This document shows, in pieces, positions 22,501 to 33,931 of a stretch of 48,631 bases of DNA. The stretch is from assembly GCA_036897625.1 (NCBI GenBank), contig JAYMTA010000058.1, forward strand, positions 1-48,631, given 5' to 3'. The stretch's first letter is position 1, and each line of letters opens with the position of its first letter. The position numbers were made by a program, and so were the translations under genes. This DNA comes from Pelargonium cotyledonis. Lineage: Eukaryota > Streptophyta > Magnoliopsida > Geraniales > Geraniaceae. The notes under the pieces were generated by a model. The model was not told where the DNA came from. It was given only the letters and a program-made list of their open reading frames with translations, and searched no databases.

Positions 22501-25361
22501 TCCTAGCTCACATTTAGTGAACATAATTGCGAATTAATGCTTCACAACAAATAATTAACCAACTTAGTGGAACTAGTGTTTCTAGCCAAAGATATTTCAT
22601 TTTTCACACTGTTTGGAGTTATACAAATCTTTGAAATGGTTTCCACTGATTGCTTCTTCTTGGCATTTGCAGAACCTGGACTTGTGCTTATTGTAATGTA
22701 GAGCAGGTAATGTTATCTTGTGTATTTTGTATTTTGTATGCAGTCTATGGAACTCTTTAGTGTTTTAAGCTACATCATTGTTGCATCATAATCGTTGGGT
22801 TCATGCAACAGTTTCTCATTTACTTTTCTTGCGAATTGTTTTTCAGCCTCCTCGAGCAAAACATTGTCATGATTGCGACAGATGTGTTCTTGAGTTTGAT
22901 CACCATTGTGTTTGGCTTGGAACATGCATTGGTCAGGGTAATCATTGTCGATTTTGGTGAGTTCAAGTCATTTCGATATGTCATTCGGGATCAATTATTT
23001 ACTCTACTTGAATCTTTACTAGTGCATATCTTATGAAGCTATCTGGATGATGTAGAGAATTAGTGTAGTATTCACCAAACAACTAAGTGACTGGATCTTT
23101 TTAGTGATTGATGCTGACTGTAGATCATTCGAAGTTTTATGCTATTTACTGAATGTAAATCCACCTCTTTTAGATATGAGCGGGTAGTAGTTATTCAAAA
23201 GTGGGGCTCTTTTTCAGTTACTTACTTAAGCTTTGTATTGGAAATAGGAGTATTGTCTAACTGATGAAAAATACAAGTTATTCACATTGGTACTATTAAA
23301 AGAATATTATGGAATACAACTTCATATTTCAGCTTTTCATATATTTCATGCATTTGTAGTGTGTTAACATTTTTATTTCACAACCTGTTTTTTTAAGGTG
23401 GTACCTCAGTGAAGAAACAGCATTGTGTCTGTGGACTGGAATCTTGTATATTTCCTACCTAAAGACTAGTTTCTCGAGGGAATGGTATGCCATCTTTTCA
23501 ACACTTTGCAATCCCTGTTATTCTCTCAGTAAGTTTTAGTTTTGTATATATTGTCCACGGTTTTATTTTTCATGATGGAACGAATATCGTAAAGACTTAA
23601 AAGTTTGGAAGAGAATAAAATAAACTGTCATCGGAATTTTGAACATGGTAGAACAGTAACATAATAAGAATTTTGCACTGTCAAGGAATATCCGTTTTAT
23701 GGATACGACACTTGATGCTGTAATGCAATTGTTGTCAGGTGGAAGGATGTGATCATGATTTTGCTGTTGGTTACTCTGTCGATTCTCTTGATCTTTCTGC
23801 TTCTCCTACTGCTTTTTCATAGGTAAGCTATTTTCTCTACTAGTTTTGTTTCTGCATCACATTTCTTAGTTACAAAACTTGCCGCAACTTTCTGTCTGTA
23901 ATAGAAATAAGCGTGAGTATTAGTATTCAACAACAAAGAAAAAATGAAAATACTATTGTTGAGTTCATAGGTGTCCTTGAACGCCTCTTTATTTTGTATA
24001 CCTATGACCCTGATCTTGTTTGGTTGAATGACTCAATTTGCAATGTTTATACAAATTGAGAATGTTAAGACAGTCATGGACCTACATGATTTGTCAAAAA
24101 GCCTTTACAAAATTATCAAATTTCCTATGATCATAGCAAAGGCGAAGTTAAATCTTTGTATTCAAATTTTTGTATTGCAAGGCATATAGCCTCTATGTAA
24201 AAGCATTTATGTATATAGATATAATATGCGCATTGCGCAACAAAGTGAACCATGTGAGGTTCCCATCCTTTGACAACTTCAAGGCGTCCTTACCACTTGC
24301 TTGTTTTGAGTGTATCAGCAAGCTTGCATTGCTTATCATTAGAGCTGGTGATTTGTGTGCGCGTGTTGTCGGCTATCGGGCTGAAGGTTGATTGTGTGTT
24401 GCACAACCCAACACAAACCCAACACCTTTATGAACATAAACACACACAATTAACATGGTTGTTAAATGGGCTGTGTTGACATAACATGACATGACACGAT
24501 TGACATGAACATGGGCGGACACATTTTGCACCATAGAGCCAATACGTTTGACACAACACTATCGAACACTTTCGGCACCTTATTAAGATTAATTTACAAT
24601 TATACCCTTAAGTGTGTGTGTGTTGGGCGAGTTGTGTGTCACTACACAACTAATTAATTGTGGGTGTCTTTTGGAGGCCCAACATGACAATTTCAAAATG
24701 TGAGCCCAAACACACTGATTTCATGTCGTGTGTCGTGTTACGACATGAATTGCCAGCTCTACTATTCAGTTGTGTCTATCAAAGGATGACCTAATAGCTT
24801 TGCAGATTATACGAGTATATTTTAATAGCTTGGTTTAGGATCTGATAAAGATGGTGATGTATTCTTGTTTGTTACATCTACACGTTTTAGCCTAGATTAG
24901 GATATTTGTGACTCTATCCCGTGCTTCAGTAACCAGACAAAAATCATGATTAGGTTTGGAACTGATATTATTTTTGCTGCAGCTATCTTGTCCTGACGAA
25001 TCAGACTACCTATGAACTTGTACGGCGTAGACGGATCCCATATTTAAGGTTGGTTGGCCGGTTCCTCTTATATTTTCCATTCAACTATTGATCAGTTTCC
25101 TAATAAACAAACGAAAAAAAGATGAGGAAAGCACAAACCTATCTACTAACAATTTGTCCGATAAGCAATTTCTTTAATAATTTCAGGGGGATTCCCGAAA
25201 GAGTATATCCTTTTAGTAAAGGAGTGAGCAGAAATCTGTACAATTTCTGTTGCGCTAAGAGCAGCAAATACAGACTGGAGCCGCTGCCCACAGCAACGGA
25301 GCTTGAGCAAAAGTCAGTACCTTACAGATGTGTGGATGTCTTGACATGTCGTTGTTGCTGA
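19501..25361 (+). CDS. PAT10: Protein S-acyltransferase, DHHC family (PAT10 type)
   Basis: Exons: 19501-19594, 19815-19929, 21476-21550, 21648-21716, 21825-21962, 22673-22706, 22847-22956, 23398-23484, 23739-23822, 24983-25048 and 25187-25361. All are GT-AG and in frame for 348 aa. There are two N-terminal membrane segments, then the cysteine-rich DHHC domain starting at Cys168, with DHHC at 193-196 (catalytic Cys196) in FEFDHHCVWLGT-type context (here LEFDHHCVWLGT). Two more membrane segments follow, then the TTxE motif TTYE (277-280) and a cysteine-ending tail TCRCC. The N-terminus (PCLADPVRRSSLGLK) and C-terminus match Arabidopsis PAT10 from memory; that enzyme sits on the tonoplast and Golgi and acylates CBL calcium sensors. 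The enzyme transfers palmitate to cysteines of target proteins. Intron 2 carries a three-unit tandem repeat and intron 9 an hAT-like MITE. Confidence 0.95.
20124..20900. repeat. Three tandem copies of a ~260-bp unit in PAT10 intron 2
   Basis: The phrase ATCAAAATGGAGCTATC starts at 20152 and 20415, and a variant at 20672, giving periods of 263 and 257 bp. Long shared blocks such as GACAGTATGGAAGGAAAATG and GGTTGTCAAATTTTGA appear in every unit. Copies differ by scattered substitutions and an A-run in the second. Confidence 0.88.
24340..24761. mobile_element. hAT-like MITE in PAT10 intron 9
   Basis: The left end is TAGAGCTGGTGATTTGTGTG and the right end, in reverse, TAGAGCTGGCAATTCATGTC, so the termini are inverted repeats. 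Flanking 8-mers CTTATCAT and CTATTCAG agree at 5 of 8 positions, compatible with an old 8-bp hAT duplication. The inside is rich in CAACAC/TGTGTTG phrases. Same family as 46955-47265. Confidence 0.7.
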
Positions 25362-26444
25362 TATACTCGTTCCCGAAGTGTTGTACCCTTAAAGTTTCAT
25401 TTTTTTTTTACCATAATCCGCATGGAGCTCCATTTGTTTGAATAGCTATAAGATAGGGCATCGTAGGAGAAGATCAAGCTGGAGGTCCTCGCCGGGTTTT
25501 TTCTAGGTTTTGTCAAATGAGATGTTTTGTGATCCTATTGTTGAGTCATTGATTTTTCAAGTGAAGTTGCAGAGATTGGAACAAACACAACTGATGAGTT
25601 TCCATTGTAGTATCGAATGCTTCATGTGAGTTTCTGTTCTATTTCAATGCATGTTCATGTTTTGCTCCTTTTGAAAATCTTTTGTTCTCTCTCATTGGAT
25701 TATTTTTCAATACCCATATTTCTAACCAAAGCCTCAATTAGCCGGGCGGTATATTCTCACAACTGAGATCTCGTGTTTGAGTCTTATGAATAATGTTGTT
25801 CAAGCAGTGTAAATGCATGTATACTCCAGAAGTTTCTCTGGTCTCAATATAGTAGTCCAAAGGAAGCTGACGAATTAGTTCTTGCTGTCGTTCGTAAATT
25901 TAACTACTAGAAAAAATGAAACAAATAACGAGAATGAGATTTATATTCATCACGTACATTGTATAAGGACTTTTTGGTTGACGATCACTCTCACTTTCAT
26001 TTTTGTTCCCTTATTGATACTAAAATTTCTAATTCAAACGCTATTTATGTGTCTTCAAGTTGTTCGTTGTCCAAAGTTTCTTAGTTTTGTTAGAGCATGT
26101 GTTCTGAAACCAAAATTCTAAATCCAAACGCTATTTAATGTGTAGTGCAATAAATGAATCATTGCACATTCAATAATCAAAGAACTGCTCATGTAACTAC
26201 AAAATGACAGAAAAACATTCAGCAATGAAGCACCATAATGAATCAATGAATTGGATAATATTGGATATTGTTCTTCTCTAAATGAATCAAATATAATCTG
26301 CATTAGGCATCATTTATAAGGTAACATTCACAAAACTGATAGCAGCAAGGAATACAGAAATTTCAGGTATAGAGAAACATATATGTAAGTAGATTGTGAT
26401 ATATATAGATGAAAAGAAAAGTGATGCACACCCCCATCATCTTT
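25362..26444. other. Intergenic between convergent PAT10 and IST1-like genes
   Basis: Holds the 3' flanks of both genes. No coding sequence, repeat with clear ends or RNA gene is visible. Confidence 0.6.
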
Positions 26445-27553
26445 TTACGGGAGGGACTTGCGAGACTTGAGAGCTTCAAAGCGAGCAGAGAGCTCATCGT
26501 AATCTGGCAACTTGGGATGCACTCTGTGGCCCGGACTCTCCTCTTCAAGGCGACGGGATGAAGGTACTGGTGGTGGAGGTTGGTTCGGAGGCTCATCTAT
26601 ATCAATTTCTTCATCATAATCAGAATCATCGAACTTTATGTCAGAATGTGCAGATGGCGCATTGTAGCTGTGCCTCCTATGATCATGTCTGCCAATCACA
26701 TCAGGAGGTCCATTACTTTCATTAAGATGATGAGACCCTCCGAAACTCTGGGACTCGAATAACCTCCCGGAGGCTTCAAATTGCTGAGCATTATTAAGAT
26801 GATGAGACCCTCCAAAACTCTGAGACTCAAATAACCTCCCGGGGGCCTGAGCACCATTATGTGAACCGATTGGTGGATCTTTTGGCATGGAAAGGCCAGT
26901 GGAGTAGCCAGAATGGGTTTCATATCCATGATTGGTGTATGGAACATCTGAATAGTTGGTTACTTGAGCTGAGTGATATGAGTTTTTGTTGGCCATAAAT
27001 GCAGCGGCTTGTGCAGCAGCAATTGCTTGTTTTGCAGATTCTGCAGCTGCTGCTGCAGCGGATGCCATGTCATGATAATGTGCAGGATCGGTCTCTCCAC
27101 TTCCCCTTATTGACCTAGATCAGGAAATACAACAGAAAGATCAATAATTTGCTGTTTGGATTGTAAAGCAAAATAACGAATCTAATATTTGACTCACCTG
27201 TTGTGGTTGTCAAACACTGTTGGTGTAGGATTCAGAAGTAAGCTTGAAGCACTGCCCCTTATTGACCTAGATTAAGAAACACACCACAGAAAGATCAATA
27301 ATTTGCTGTTTGTATAGTAAAGGAAAATAATGAATCCACTATCTGACACACCTATTGTAGTTGTCAGACACTGTTGGAGTAGGATTCAGAGGAAAGCTTG
27401 TAGCGCTAGCAAAAGATTTTGGTCCCTCCTGATTAAAGAGAGAAGATATATGCATATTGTTAACATTAAATGAAGTTAAATTACACATGAGCACACATTT
27501 GTAAATGGAAGAAGTTCATTTCGCATGTGCACACGTTAGTGTGTGTGTGTGAG

Positions 27554-27607
<54 letters not shown>

Positions 27608-30285
27608 GTACTATAAGCTCTTCTGGAGGCTTGAGGAGCTCCGTCTCAGATTCAGTTGTATCCCATTCAACCTGATATTCCTTGGCTATTTCCTTCATGA
27701 TCTTCAACTTTACTTCACCAGTAGGGGTTCTCACAGAGAGTTTGTCAATCAGCTAGAAAATTAGGCAAACACTTTAGTATTATAGAAATGGGGTAATCAC
27801 TAATAACTAACCCGTAGTATTGTCCACAACAAACACAACTAACCTATAAAAAATCACGACACTTAACTAGCCTTAAGTTTTAGCCATCCCACTCCATCAG
27901 TTAATTCTAACAGAATATTCATTCTCTCATCACATGTCTTGCATGTGACCTCTAATTGTATGATAACCAATTTTTAACCTCTATATTTTATCTTTAGTTC
28001 ATTTCTTTCTACTCATTTTTTCCTCGTTCATCCACTAGTTGTGTGAAAACACAAGTTTTGTTTTCAATTTGATGGTATGAGTTGAAGATTTGAGTGTATA
28101 AAGGGTAGAGTAGTCTGTCTTTTTACCTTAAGGAGTTAACATAGTTACTGACAAAATAGGGTGACTATACTTAATATGTTGCTTTTGTGTCGTGGAAAAG
28201 TCTTTAGGTTACGTGTTCATGGTCAACACTACTGGTTAGATATTTTGTAACTACCCCTATCATGTATCTAAAACAATAAGATCATATAGTATGAAGACAG
28301 TATTTACCATGCGGTTCACTCCACAGCTGGGCCGTAGGTCAGTAGCAGCAGATACAAAATCCTTCCCGTATTTCTTCTCAAACACATCCCGTAATGCCAC
28401 CAGTTCTGGAATCTCTGAACACCTCGGCGCTGCAAATATTAAACTAGCAATCCCTTCTTTCAGATCTGGAGGGCATTCCCTATAATGATTTAACAACAAT
28501 TAGAACTACAAGCATGCAAGTTTATTTTACAGTATCGTAAGGGACAAGAAATTTCTTTCACCTTTGTTTTCCTATGATTGAAAGCCTTGCAACCACTAAT
28601 TCACAAAAGAGTTCAATGAACTCATTTGCAGCCAGAACATTCTGTTCTCTTATCACGTGTTCAACCTACAAAACCCACAAACACGCATTGGCAAGTTACA
28701 TCAACCTATAACCATTGACCACGTTGTATATTATCAGCATCTTTCATCACATAATTCATTTGCTTGGGCTTTATGTTACCAACATTTTGAAGGGAAAAAA
28801 ATGCAACTAGCTCTATACAAGGTTGATCTTCATTTGAATCATATAATATGTACGGAACCAATTTAAGCAAATTTCTACAGAGAATAAGCCAGAGATGAAG
28901 AGTGAAGGCAGTAAAAGAGAGCAATATAGTACATCACTTCTACCAGGATACTCGATAAACACAGCTGCAAATGACTACCATCGCAAAGGAACTTTCCAAA
29001 TCAAGGGAATCGTGACGGGAGTTTAGGAAGCTCGCCATAGAAAGGAACATCACAAAGGAATATCAATGACCAGTGATTCAAGCAGCATTAGGCGCTAACT
29101 AGCTAGCTTTACTACTGTTAAACTGACTACAACCCAAAATTACATGGTGGGGACCCAACTAGTATATCAAGTGGATAGACATAGACTTCACATTCTTTCA
29201 TTGTGGGATTCCTTAACAACTACTACAACCGATTAAGTATGGACTCTGTAGTTCTTTTTATGTTAAATGATATCTGCCCAATGAATATCTGCAGTTTACT
29301 CCATTCACTTCCCCATTTCCTAATCTTGAGAGGCATATTCCCTTCCAAAGTGTGTACAGTGTACTAGCATATATGTGTTTCAAAATGAAACCATAGTTGT
29401 TGAGACAATGGAATCAATTTCATATCCCGAAGGTAATAAATATGATCATAGATCGTAACTCAACGCAATTCAATTATGCAAGCACTATGAGAAACTACCG
29501 CAATTCAACCATCTCTAAAATCTAGAATCGCATATCAAGAAAGGGCAAAACTTTCTTTCAAAAGTTCACCTAATTATCATCAGAGATCTATATTCCACTT
29601 ACCGATATCCAAATCCGATGAAACCCAACTAGAAAAAACTCAGGCTACATGCATACAGCATCACACAAACCCAATTCACATTCACAAAATTCCCCTAAAT
29701 TTCACTTCAAAACTATAAGCTTTTTCATCAAAAATAGAAACTTTTCTAGAAAATGAGCCTAAACTCCTAAAGTAACAAAAACCCGAATTCGAGCATCCAA
29801 AAATCTGATGAAACCCAACTAGAAATCTCTGGCTACATGCATAAAACATCACAAAAACCCAATTCACATTCACAAAATTCCCCTAAAATTCACTTCAAAA
29901 CTAAAATGGTCTTCATAAAAAAATCAATACTTTGGAGAAACAGCAAAATCAAAGCCAAAAGTAACAAATACCCGAATTCGAGCAGTGGCGTCCTGACCAG
30001 ACTGCAGAAGCATGGCAATGTCTCGCCTCATCTGCCTCACCACCACCTGCCTCTTGTTCCTCAGCAGCTTGATCCTCGCCACCGCCATCTTCGCCGCCGT
30101 TTTGCTGCAAAACCCATCAGAACCCATTTCCCAATCAACCCCAAATCCACACAAAAACGGCATGAAATTCACAGTAAAAGCAAGAAAATGAACCATTTGG
30201 AGGAGTTAAAGCCTCGGCGAAAGAGCGAGAGAGTGAGCTTCATGAGCTTCTTGGTCTGGGTCGTGGCAGTTCCAGCGACGGTCAT
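26445..30285 (-). CDS. IST1-like protein (ESCRT-III associated regulator of Vps4)
   Basis: Exons in transcript order: 30285-30194, 30104-29972, 28665-28562, 28479-28308, 27752-27612, 27428-27352, 27266-27198 and 27114-26445, giving 485 aa. Residues about 20-185 form the Ist1 domain: FRRGFNSSKCKTAAKMAVAR, KLLRNKRQVVVRQMRRDIA, RECPPDLKEGIASLIFAAPR and DLRPSCGVNRMLIDKLS. IST1 proteins bind ESCRT-III subunits and tune the Vps4 AAA-ATPase during multivesicular body sorting in the cytosol and at endosomes. The C-terminal half is low-complexity: an Ala-rich segment, a duplicated 24-residue unit containing GRLFESQSFGGSHHLN, an acidic stretch (DDSDYDEEIDIDEPP) and a PPPPVP motif that may bind partners. 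Exons 6 and 7 encode near-identical peptides. Arabidopsis At4g35730 is the closest relative I recall. Confidence 0.93.
26719..26870 (-). repeat. 72-bp tandem repeat inside IST1-like exon 8
   Basis: The phrase ATTAAGATGATGAGACCCTC begins at 26721 and again at 26793 on the + strand. The copies keep the reading frame and encode GRLFESQSFGGSHHLN twice, separated by NAQQFEAS. The repeat unit is 24 codons. Confidence 0.9.
27103..27410 (-). repeat. 152-bp tandem duplication covering one exon and its intron (IST1-like)
   Basis: CCCCTTATTGACCTAG occurs at 27103 and 27255. Downstream, both copies share intron blocks (AAAGATCAATAATTTGCTGT) and exon blocks (GTTGTCA.ACACTGTTGG, TAGGATTCAGA). The result is exon 7 as a copy of exon 6, both encoding LNPTPTV.DN.NR. 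Confidence 0.88.
27539..27606. repeat. (GT)n(AT)n(GA)n compound microsatellite at the exon 5 donor
   Basis: Three dinucleotide runs follow each other without a gap and end 5 bp from the exon 5 donor (GT at 27611-27610 on the minus strand). Length change here would alter the first part of intron 5. Confidence 0.9.
29607..29990. repeat. ~190-bp tandem duplication in IST1-like intron 2 that copies the donor site
   Basis: GATGAAACCCAACTAGAAA occurs at 29617 and 29807, and CCCGAATTCGAGCA at 29782 and 29971. The second pair includes the real exon 2 end and donor (CGAATTCGG/GTATTT on the minus strand). The other copy is CGAATTCGG/GTTTTT. Confidence 0.88.
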
Positions 30286-31861
30286 GGCTCGTGGTAGAGA
30301 CGGAGATCGATGAGCTGTGGTTGTGTTGGGGTTTTGAGGAGGAAGATGAAGTGTAACGGTCTACTGATATGGACAGCTATCGCAAAAAGGTCATCATTTT
30401 TCGTGGTCGATCGGACGGTCCGGAGCCCAAGAAGACACACCGACCCTTTTGGGAAATATAGCCGTTACTTGATTTGACAAAAGTGGTTCCAGATAGGAGA
30501 AATTATCAGCTGCGGCAAAAGTTTAAAGATATCGTTGCAGCTTTGCCTATATGATCGTTGTGGTGCGGCCCGGTTTTATACTAGTCAGGTCACAAAATGC
30601 ACGTATATTTTTATAGTACAATATTTTACCCGTCGTAACGTATATTGCTATTTAGTGAGAAAGGGTATGACCGATAAAAAATGGTAAAACACTAAAAGGT
30701 GTGTTCCTTTAACTTGTAAGTCGTGAGCTCGCGGCCCAAAAAGTCAAGTTCAGTGACAAAAGTTCACTTTATTGTTTAGTTGGAAAATGTTCTTTTAGTG
30801 ACTGTCTTAATACACATCAGTTACATGTACTAGTAAATATCTACGAATTTATTGATCATTATATGAAAAATACGATAATTACTTAAGATCTCATGCTCGT
30901 AAATTTTTTACGCAAGCTAAAGTATCTAGTATGTATTTGACTTTAAAACGATATATAATTGTCTGAAACTGATGTACGCTGCAAAATTCATGTAACTAGT
31001 AACATGCCAGAGCCACAATTAACTTTACATTCTACCTTTTGTCCTCTTCTTTTTTCGAAAGGTTGGTCATGTTTAAAACGTTTTCATGTAAAGTCATGCA
31101 CTAGCGTTTTTCATGTGAAACATATTAATAATTCATTGAGTTAAAAAGAAATGATTTTTATAAATTACAATATGATAAATTGACGAGTCACGTCATCAAC
31201 GAAAGAAAACCTGTGATTGATCAATATTAGTTTTCGTCTTGAGCTTGGATACAATTTTGCTTGCTTTTGCTAGGTCTATTAATTTTTTTTTTTTCGGGTT
31301 TATGCCATGGGGTTCCTAAGCGGGTTCGCGCTCTCGCAGTTGACACCTTTAATCCGTTTTATCACACCCAGACTAATCCCCACTCGCTCCACTGTCAGCG
31401 CACTAAGCGGTAGGGGGTTGTCCCATGAGTTTTTTCCATTCACAAGAGTTGGAATTCGAACTCTCAACCTCTTGTTTAAAGGACGTAGTGTTGAACCAAC
31501 TACATCTACCCCCTGAGTTAGGTCCGTTAATTTTTGCTAATGTAATATTGTTGTTATATTTAAAAACAGTAAAATGTGGAGCTAACATCAGCATTCACAT
31601 ATATACTAATTTATTTGTTATATTTTATGTAACACACATCATGTTATAACAAACAAATTATTTGCAAGTTAGTTTTAATTAATGACATGAGTTATGTCAC
31701 ATCACGAAACTCGTAAAAAAAGACGAATTCATAGAATTCTTCGAGTGGAATGACTCATTTTTATGTTATCCCATTCATTTGCGGTCGAAAATGCAACTTC
31801 ATGGACAATCATAAAAAAACACGTCGTTATTCACACGTAATGGTCATTTTTCCGACAAAAA
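30286..31861. other. Intergenic: IST1-like promoter side and DUF241 copy 1 3' flank
   Basis: No gene. A well-defined SINE lies at 31283-31518. The rest is AT-rich without recognisable elements; no clear TATA box precedes the IST1-like start. Confidence 0.6.
31283..31518 (-). mobile_element. tRNA-derived SINE with target duplication
   Basis: Flanking copies TAGGTCTATTAA (31271-31282) and TAGGTCCGTTAA (31519-31530) differ at 2 of 12 positions. On the minus strand the element starts with a tRNA-like head: GGGGGTAGATGTAGTTGG around the A box and GAGTTCGAATTCC as B box, properly spaced. It ends in an A-tail, seen as a T-run on the + strand at 31283-31294. It is 236 bp and non-coding. A decayed relative lies near 4338-4450. 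Confidence 0.82.
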
Positions 31862-32791
31862 TCACTTAGATAGTATGTTCAGAAAAGAGACTCTATTACG
31901 GATGAGCCTCCTAAACAAGCACTCCAAGCTATCTTCAAGCTCTTCAATGGCGTCTTCAAGAGCCTTAAGCTTCTTGTTCACTTCCCAAATCTTGCCCTCC
32001 ACAGCCTCGCCGTCCTTCGCCGTCAAATTGCTCAACGCCACCTCCACATCCTCCAATTCGTTCAGCTTCAAGCTCTCTCTCCGGTGCACCAACCTCGCCA
32101 CCACCAGGCTCCACCGGCCAGAGCTCGGCGGAGACGCCGCGGAAATGAACGACAACAGAGACCCCAACACGGTTCTGGTGGCAAAACTTGCCTCTGTCAG
32201 GACCCGAACCGGCAAAAACAGAGGAGAGCCAGAGCAAGAAACAGAGTACTCTGTTTCGAGAGCAGAGTGCTCTGTTTTTTTGTCCATTTGTTTGAGGGAT
32301 GCGAGAGACTTTTCGGTCTCTTTTCTTGTTCTTCGCCGGAGGGAAATGTAGGCGTTGATGTCGGTTTCAATGGCTGTGTCTCCGGCCTTTCTTCGCCGGA
32401 GAGAGGACCGGAGGTCCCGGACTGTTTCTTTGATGGACAAGAGAGTGTCCCTTGTGGTTTCGCATATGTCCAAGAACATGACTGAGTCGTCTAAGAGCTC
32501 GTTGATCCATTTTTGGTGGTGGTGATGCGAGAGAGCTTGTTGGGTTAGTGGAAGTTTGAGAAGATCTTCGATACGCCGGTGCAATTCTCTGATGCCGGAC
32601 AGGCCAATGGACACTGATGATGATGATGACGAAGAAGATGTAGAAGAAGTTTCATAAGATTTGAGCTTGTTAAGCTCTTCTTGGATTAGTATAGTTGAGG
32701 GATGTGATCTTGGTGGCAAGCTTATCGATCGAGTCTCGTAGCATCCTTTAGGTTTTGAAGAACAAGAAGAAGAGGAGGAAGAAGAAGACAT
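31862..32791 (-). CDS. DUF241 (BPS1-like) protein, copy 1
   Basis: Intronless ORF of 309 aa with ATG at 32791. It begins with a serine run (MSSSSSSSSCSS), then the family signature TRSISLPPRSHPSTILIQEEL near residues 20-40 and a second serine tract. The rest is mainly helical: a WINELLDDSVMFLDICETTR segment, a basic LRSSLRRRK stretch, and a coiled C-terminus ending LEDSLECLFRRLIRNRVSFLNILSK. DUF241 proteins are plant-specific, usually intronless and occur in clusters; one relative, BPS1, affects a root-to-shoot signal, but this protein has no assignable biochemical role. It is a paralog of 37923-38774. The serine tracts come from AGA/AGG/GAA-type trinucleotide runs on the + strand and may vary in length. 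Confidence 0.9.
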   Translation of the reverse strand: MSSSSSSSSCSSKPKGCYETRSISLPPRSHPSTILIQEELNKLKSYETSSTSSSSSSSSVSIGLSGIRELHRRIEDLLKLPLTQQALSHHHHQKWINELLDDSVMFLDICETTRDTLLSIKETVRDLRSSLRRRKAGDTAIETDINAYISLRRRTRKETEKSLASLKQMDKKTEHSALETEYSVSCSGSPLFLPVRVLTEASFATRTVLGSLLSFISAASPPSSGRWSLVVARLVHRRESLKLNELEDVEVALSNLTAKDGEAVEGKIWEVNKKLKALEDAIEELEDSLECLFRRLIRNRVSFLNILSK

Positions 32792-32851
32792 GGTTGGTTC
32801 TTGATGTGTATTGGTTTTGGAGGATGATATTGTGACTAAGAGGGGTTTGAA

Positions 32852-32860
32852 TATATATAA
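32852..32860 (-). promoter_or_regulatory. TATA box of DUF241 copy 1
   Basis: TTATATATAT on the minus strand, about 61-69 bp before the ATG at 32791. Confidence 0.55.
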
Positions 32861-33931
32861 TAGAAACTGATTGTTTAATTCGATGTCGATGTTTTTTCAA
32901 TTAACCAAAAAATTTACGTTTTTTTATATTAAATAGTGTAAGTATTTGTGCGAACGAGAAGAAACGTGTACAATTTTAGGAGTGAGAATACACATAGGAA
33001 CATTGGGAGGAGATGGTAGGAGACCAAGAGATCTTTGGGCTCTTGTGTCAATGTGAAAAAAAAAAAAAAGCATGTGTATTGAGTGTGGGTGTTCATTTTT
33101 TTCAATGGGAATTTGAAAATGGGCATATTTTGTTATGTTGTCACATTCTTGTACCAACTAGAGGCCACAAAGCTACAAAAAGGGTTCTCATTTGACCAAT
33201 TTTAATATACAATAACCTCATCCATTGCTCTTATTTATTTGTGTTGATTGTCCCATACCATGAGCAATGGAATTTTAGAAACTTTGTCTCTAGAAGAAAA
33301 TCCAAATGGTTTAGAAGACACCTCCAAGTTATAATATTATTTTTATTGCACTATTTTAAGGGCAACTCTCTCACATTAATTATTTGAAACACTCCAAACA
33401 TGCCTCTAATCAAAGTCATCGTCTTTGGTCATGATTTACGTCGTTATGGGTTGTAGCGTTTCTCTTTATATGAGTCATCAATTTATGTTTTGTTTAGAAT
33501 ATGTCAAATTGATAGTATCATGATATTACATTAAAAAAAATATGTGCACCTCTAGTTTCTATTTTTAAGTTATTATATTATTGTTTTTTTCATATTACAC
33601 TTATCACTTATGCACATGCACATATCTGCACCTGAAGTGTAGGTGGAAAAATGAGGGTTATATTAGAAACACACTAAATTATCTTGTAATTCTTAATTTT
33701 TGCAAAAACTGAAAACAAGACACTTATTTTGAGAATGAGTGGGTAACTATTATAACAAATAATAAAGTGTAACAACCTCATTAGTGGTTTAGTATAAGCC
33801 AAATAACTTTTTGCCTAAGCGAAAGAGTTCTTTTACTTAAGTCATATATAACATTATGACACATCATTAAAAGTTTTAATGTGGTGACATCTTCTCGTCA
33901 GTTTTGCTAGAGTTAAAACTAAATTCTATTA

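Noticed and set aside
31400..31520. tRNA gene on the minus strand
   Set aside because: A and B boxes are present, but the acceptor stem does not pair and the sequence continues into a SINE body with A-tail.
32084..32485. Long + strand frames overlapping DUF241 copy 1, and similar ones at 37960-38835
   Set aside because: Shadows of the real minus-strand genes, which carry the family motifs.
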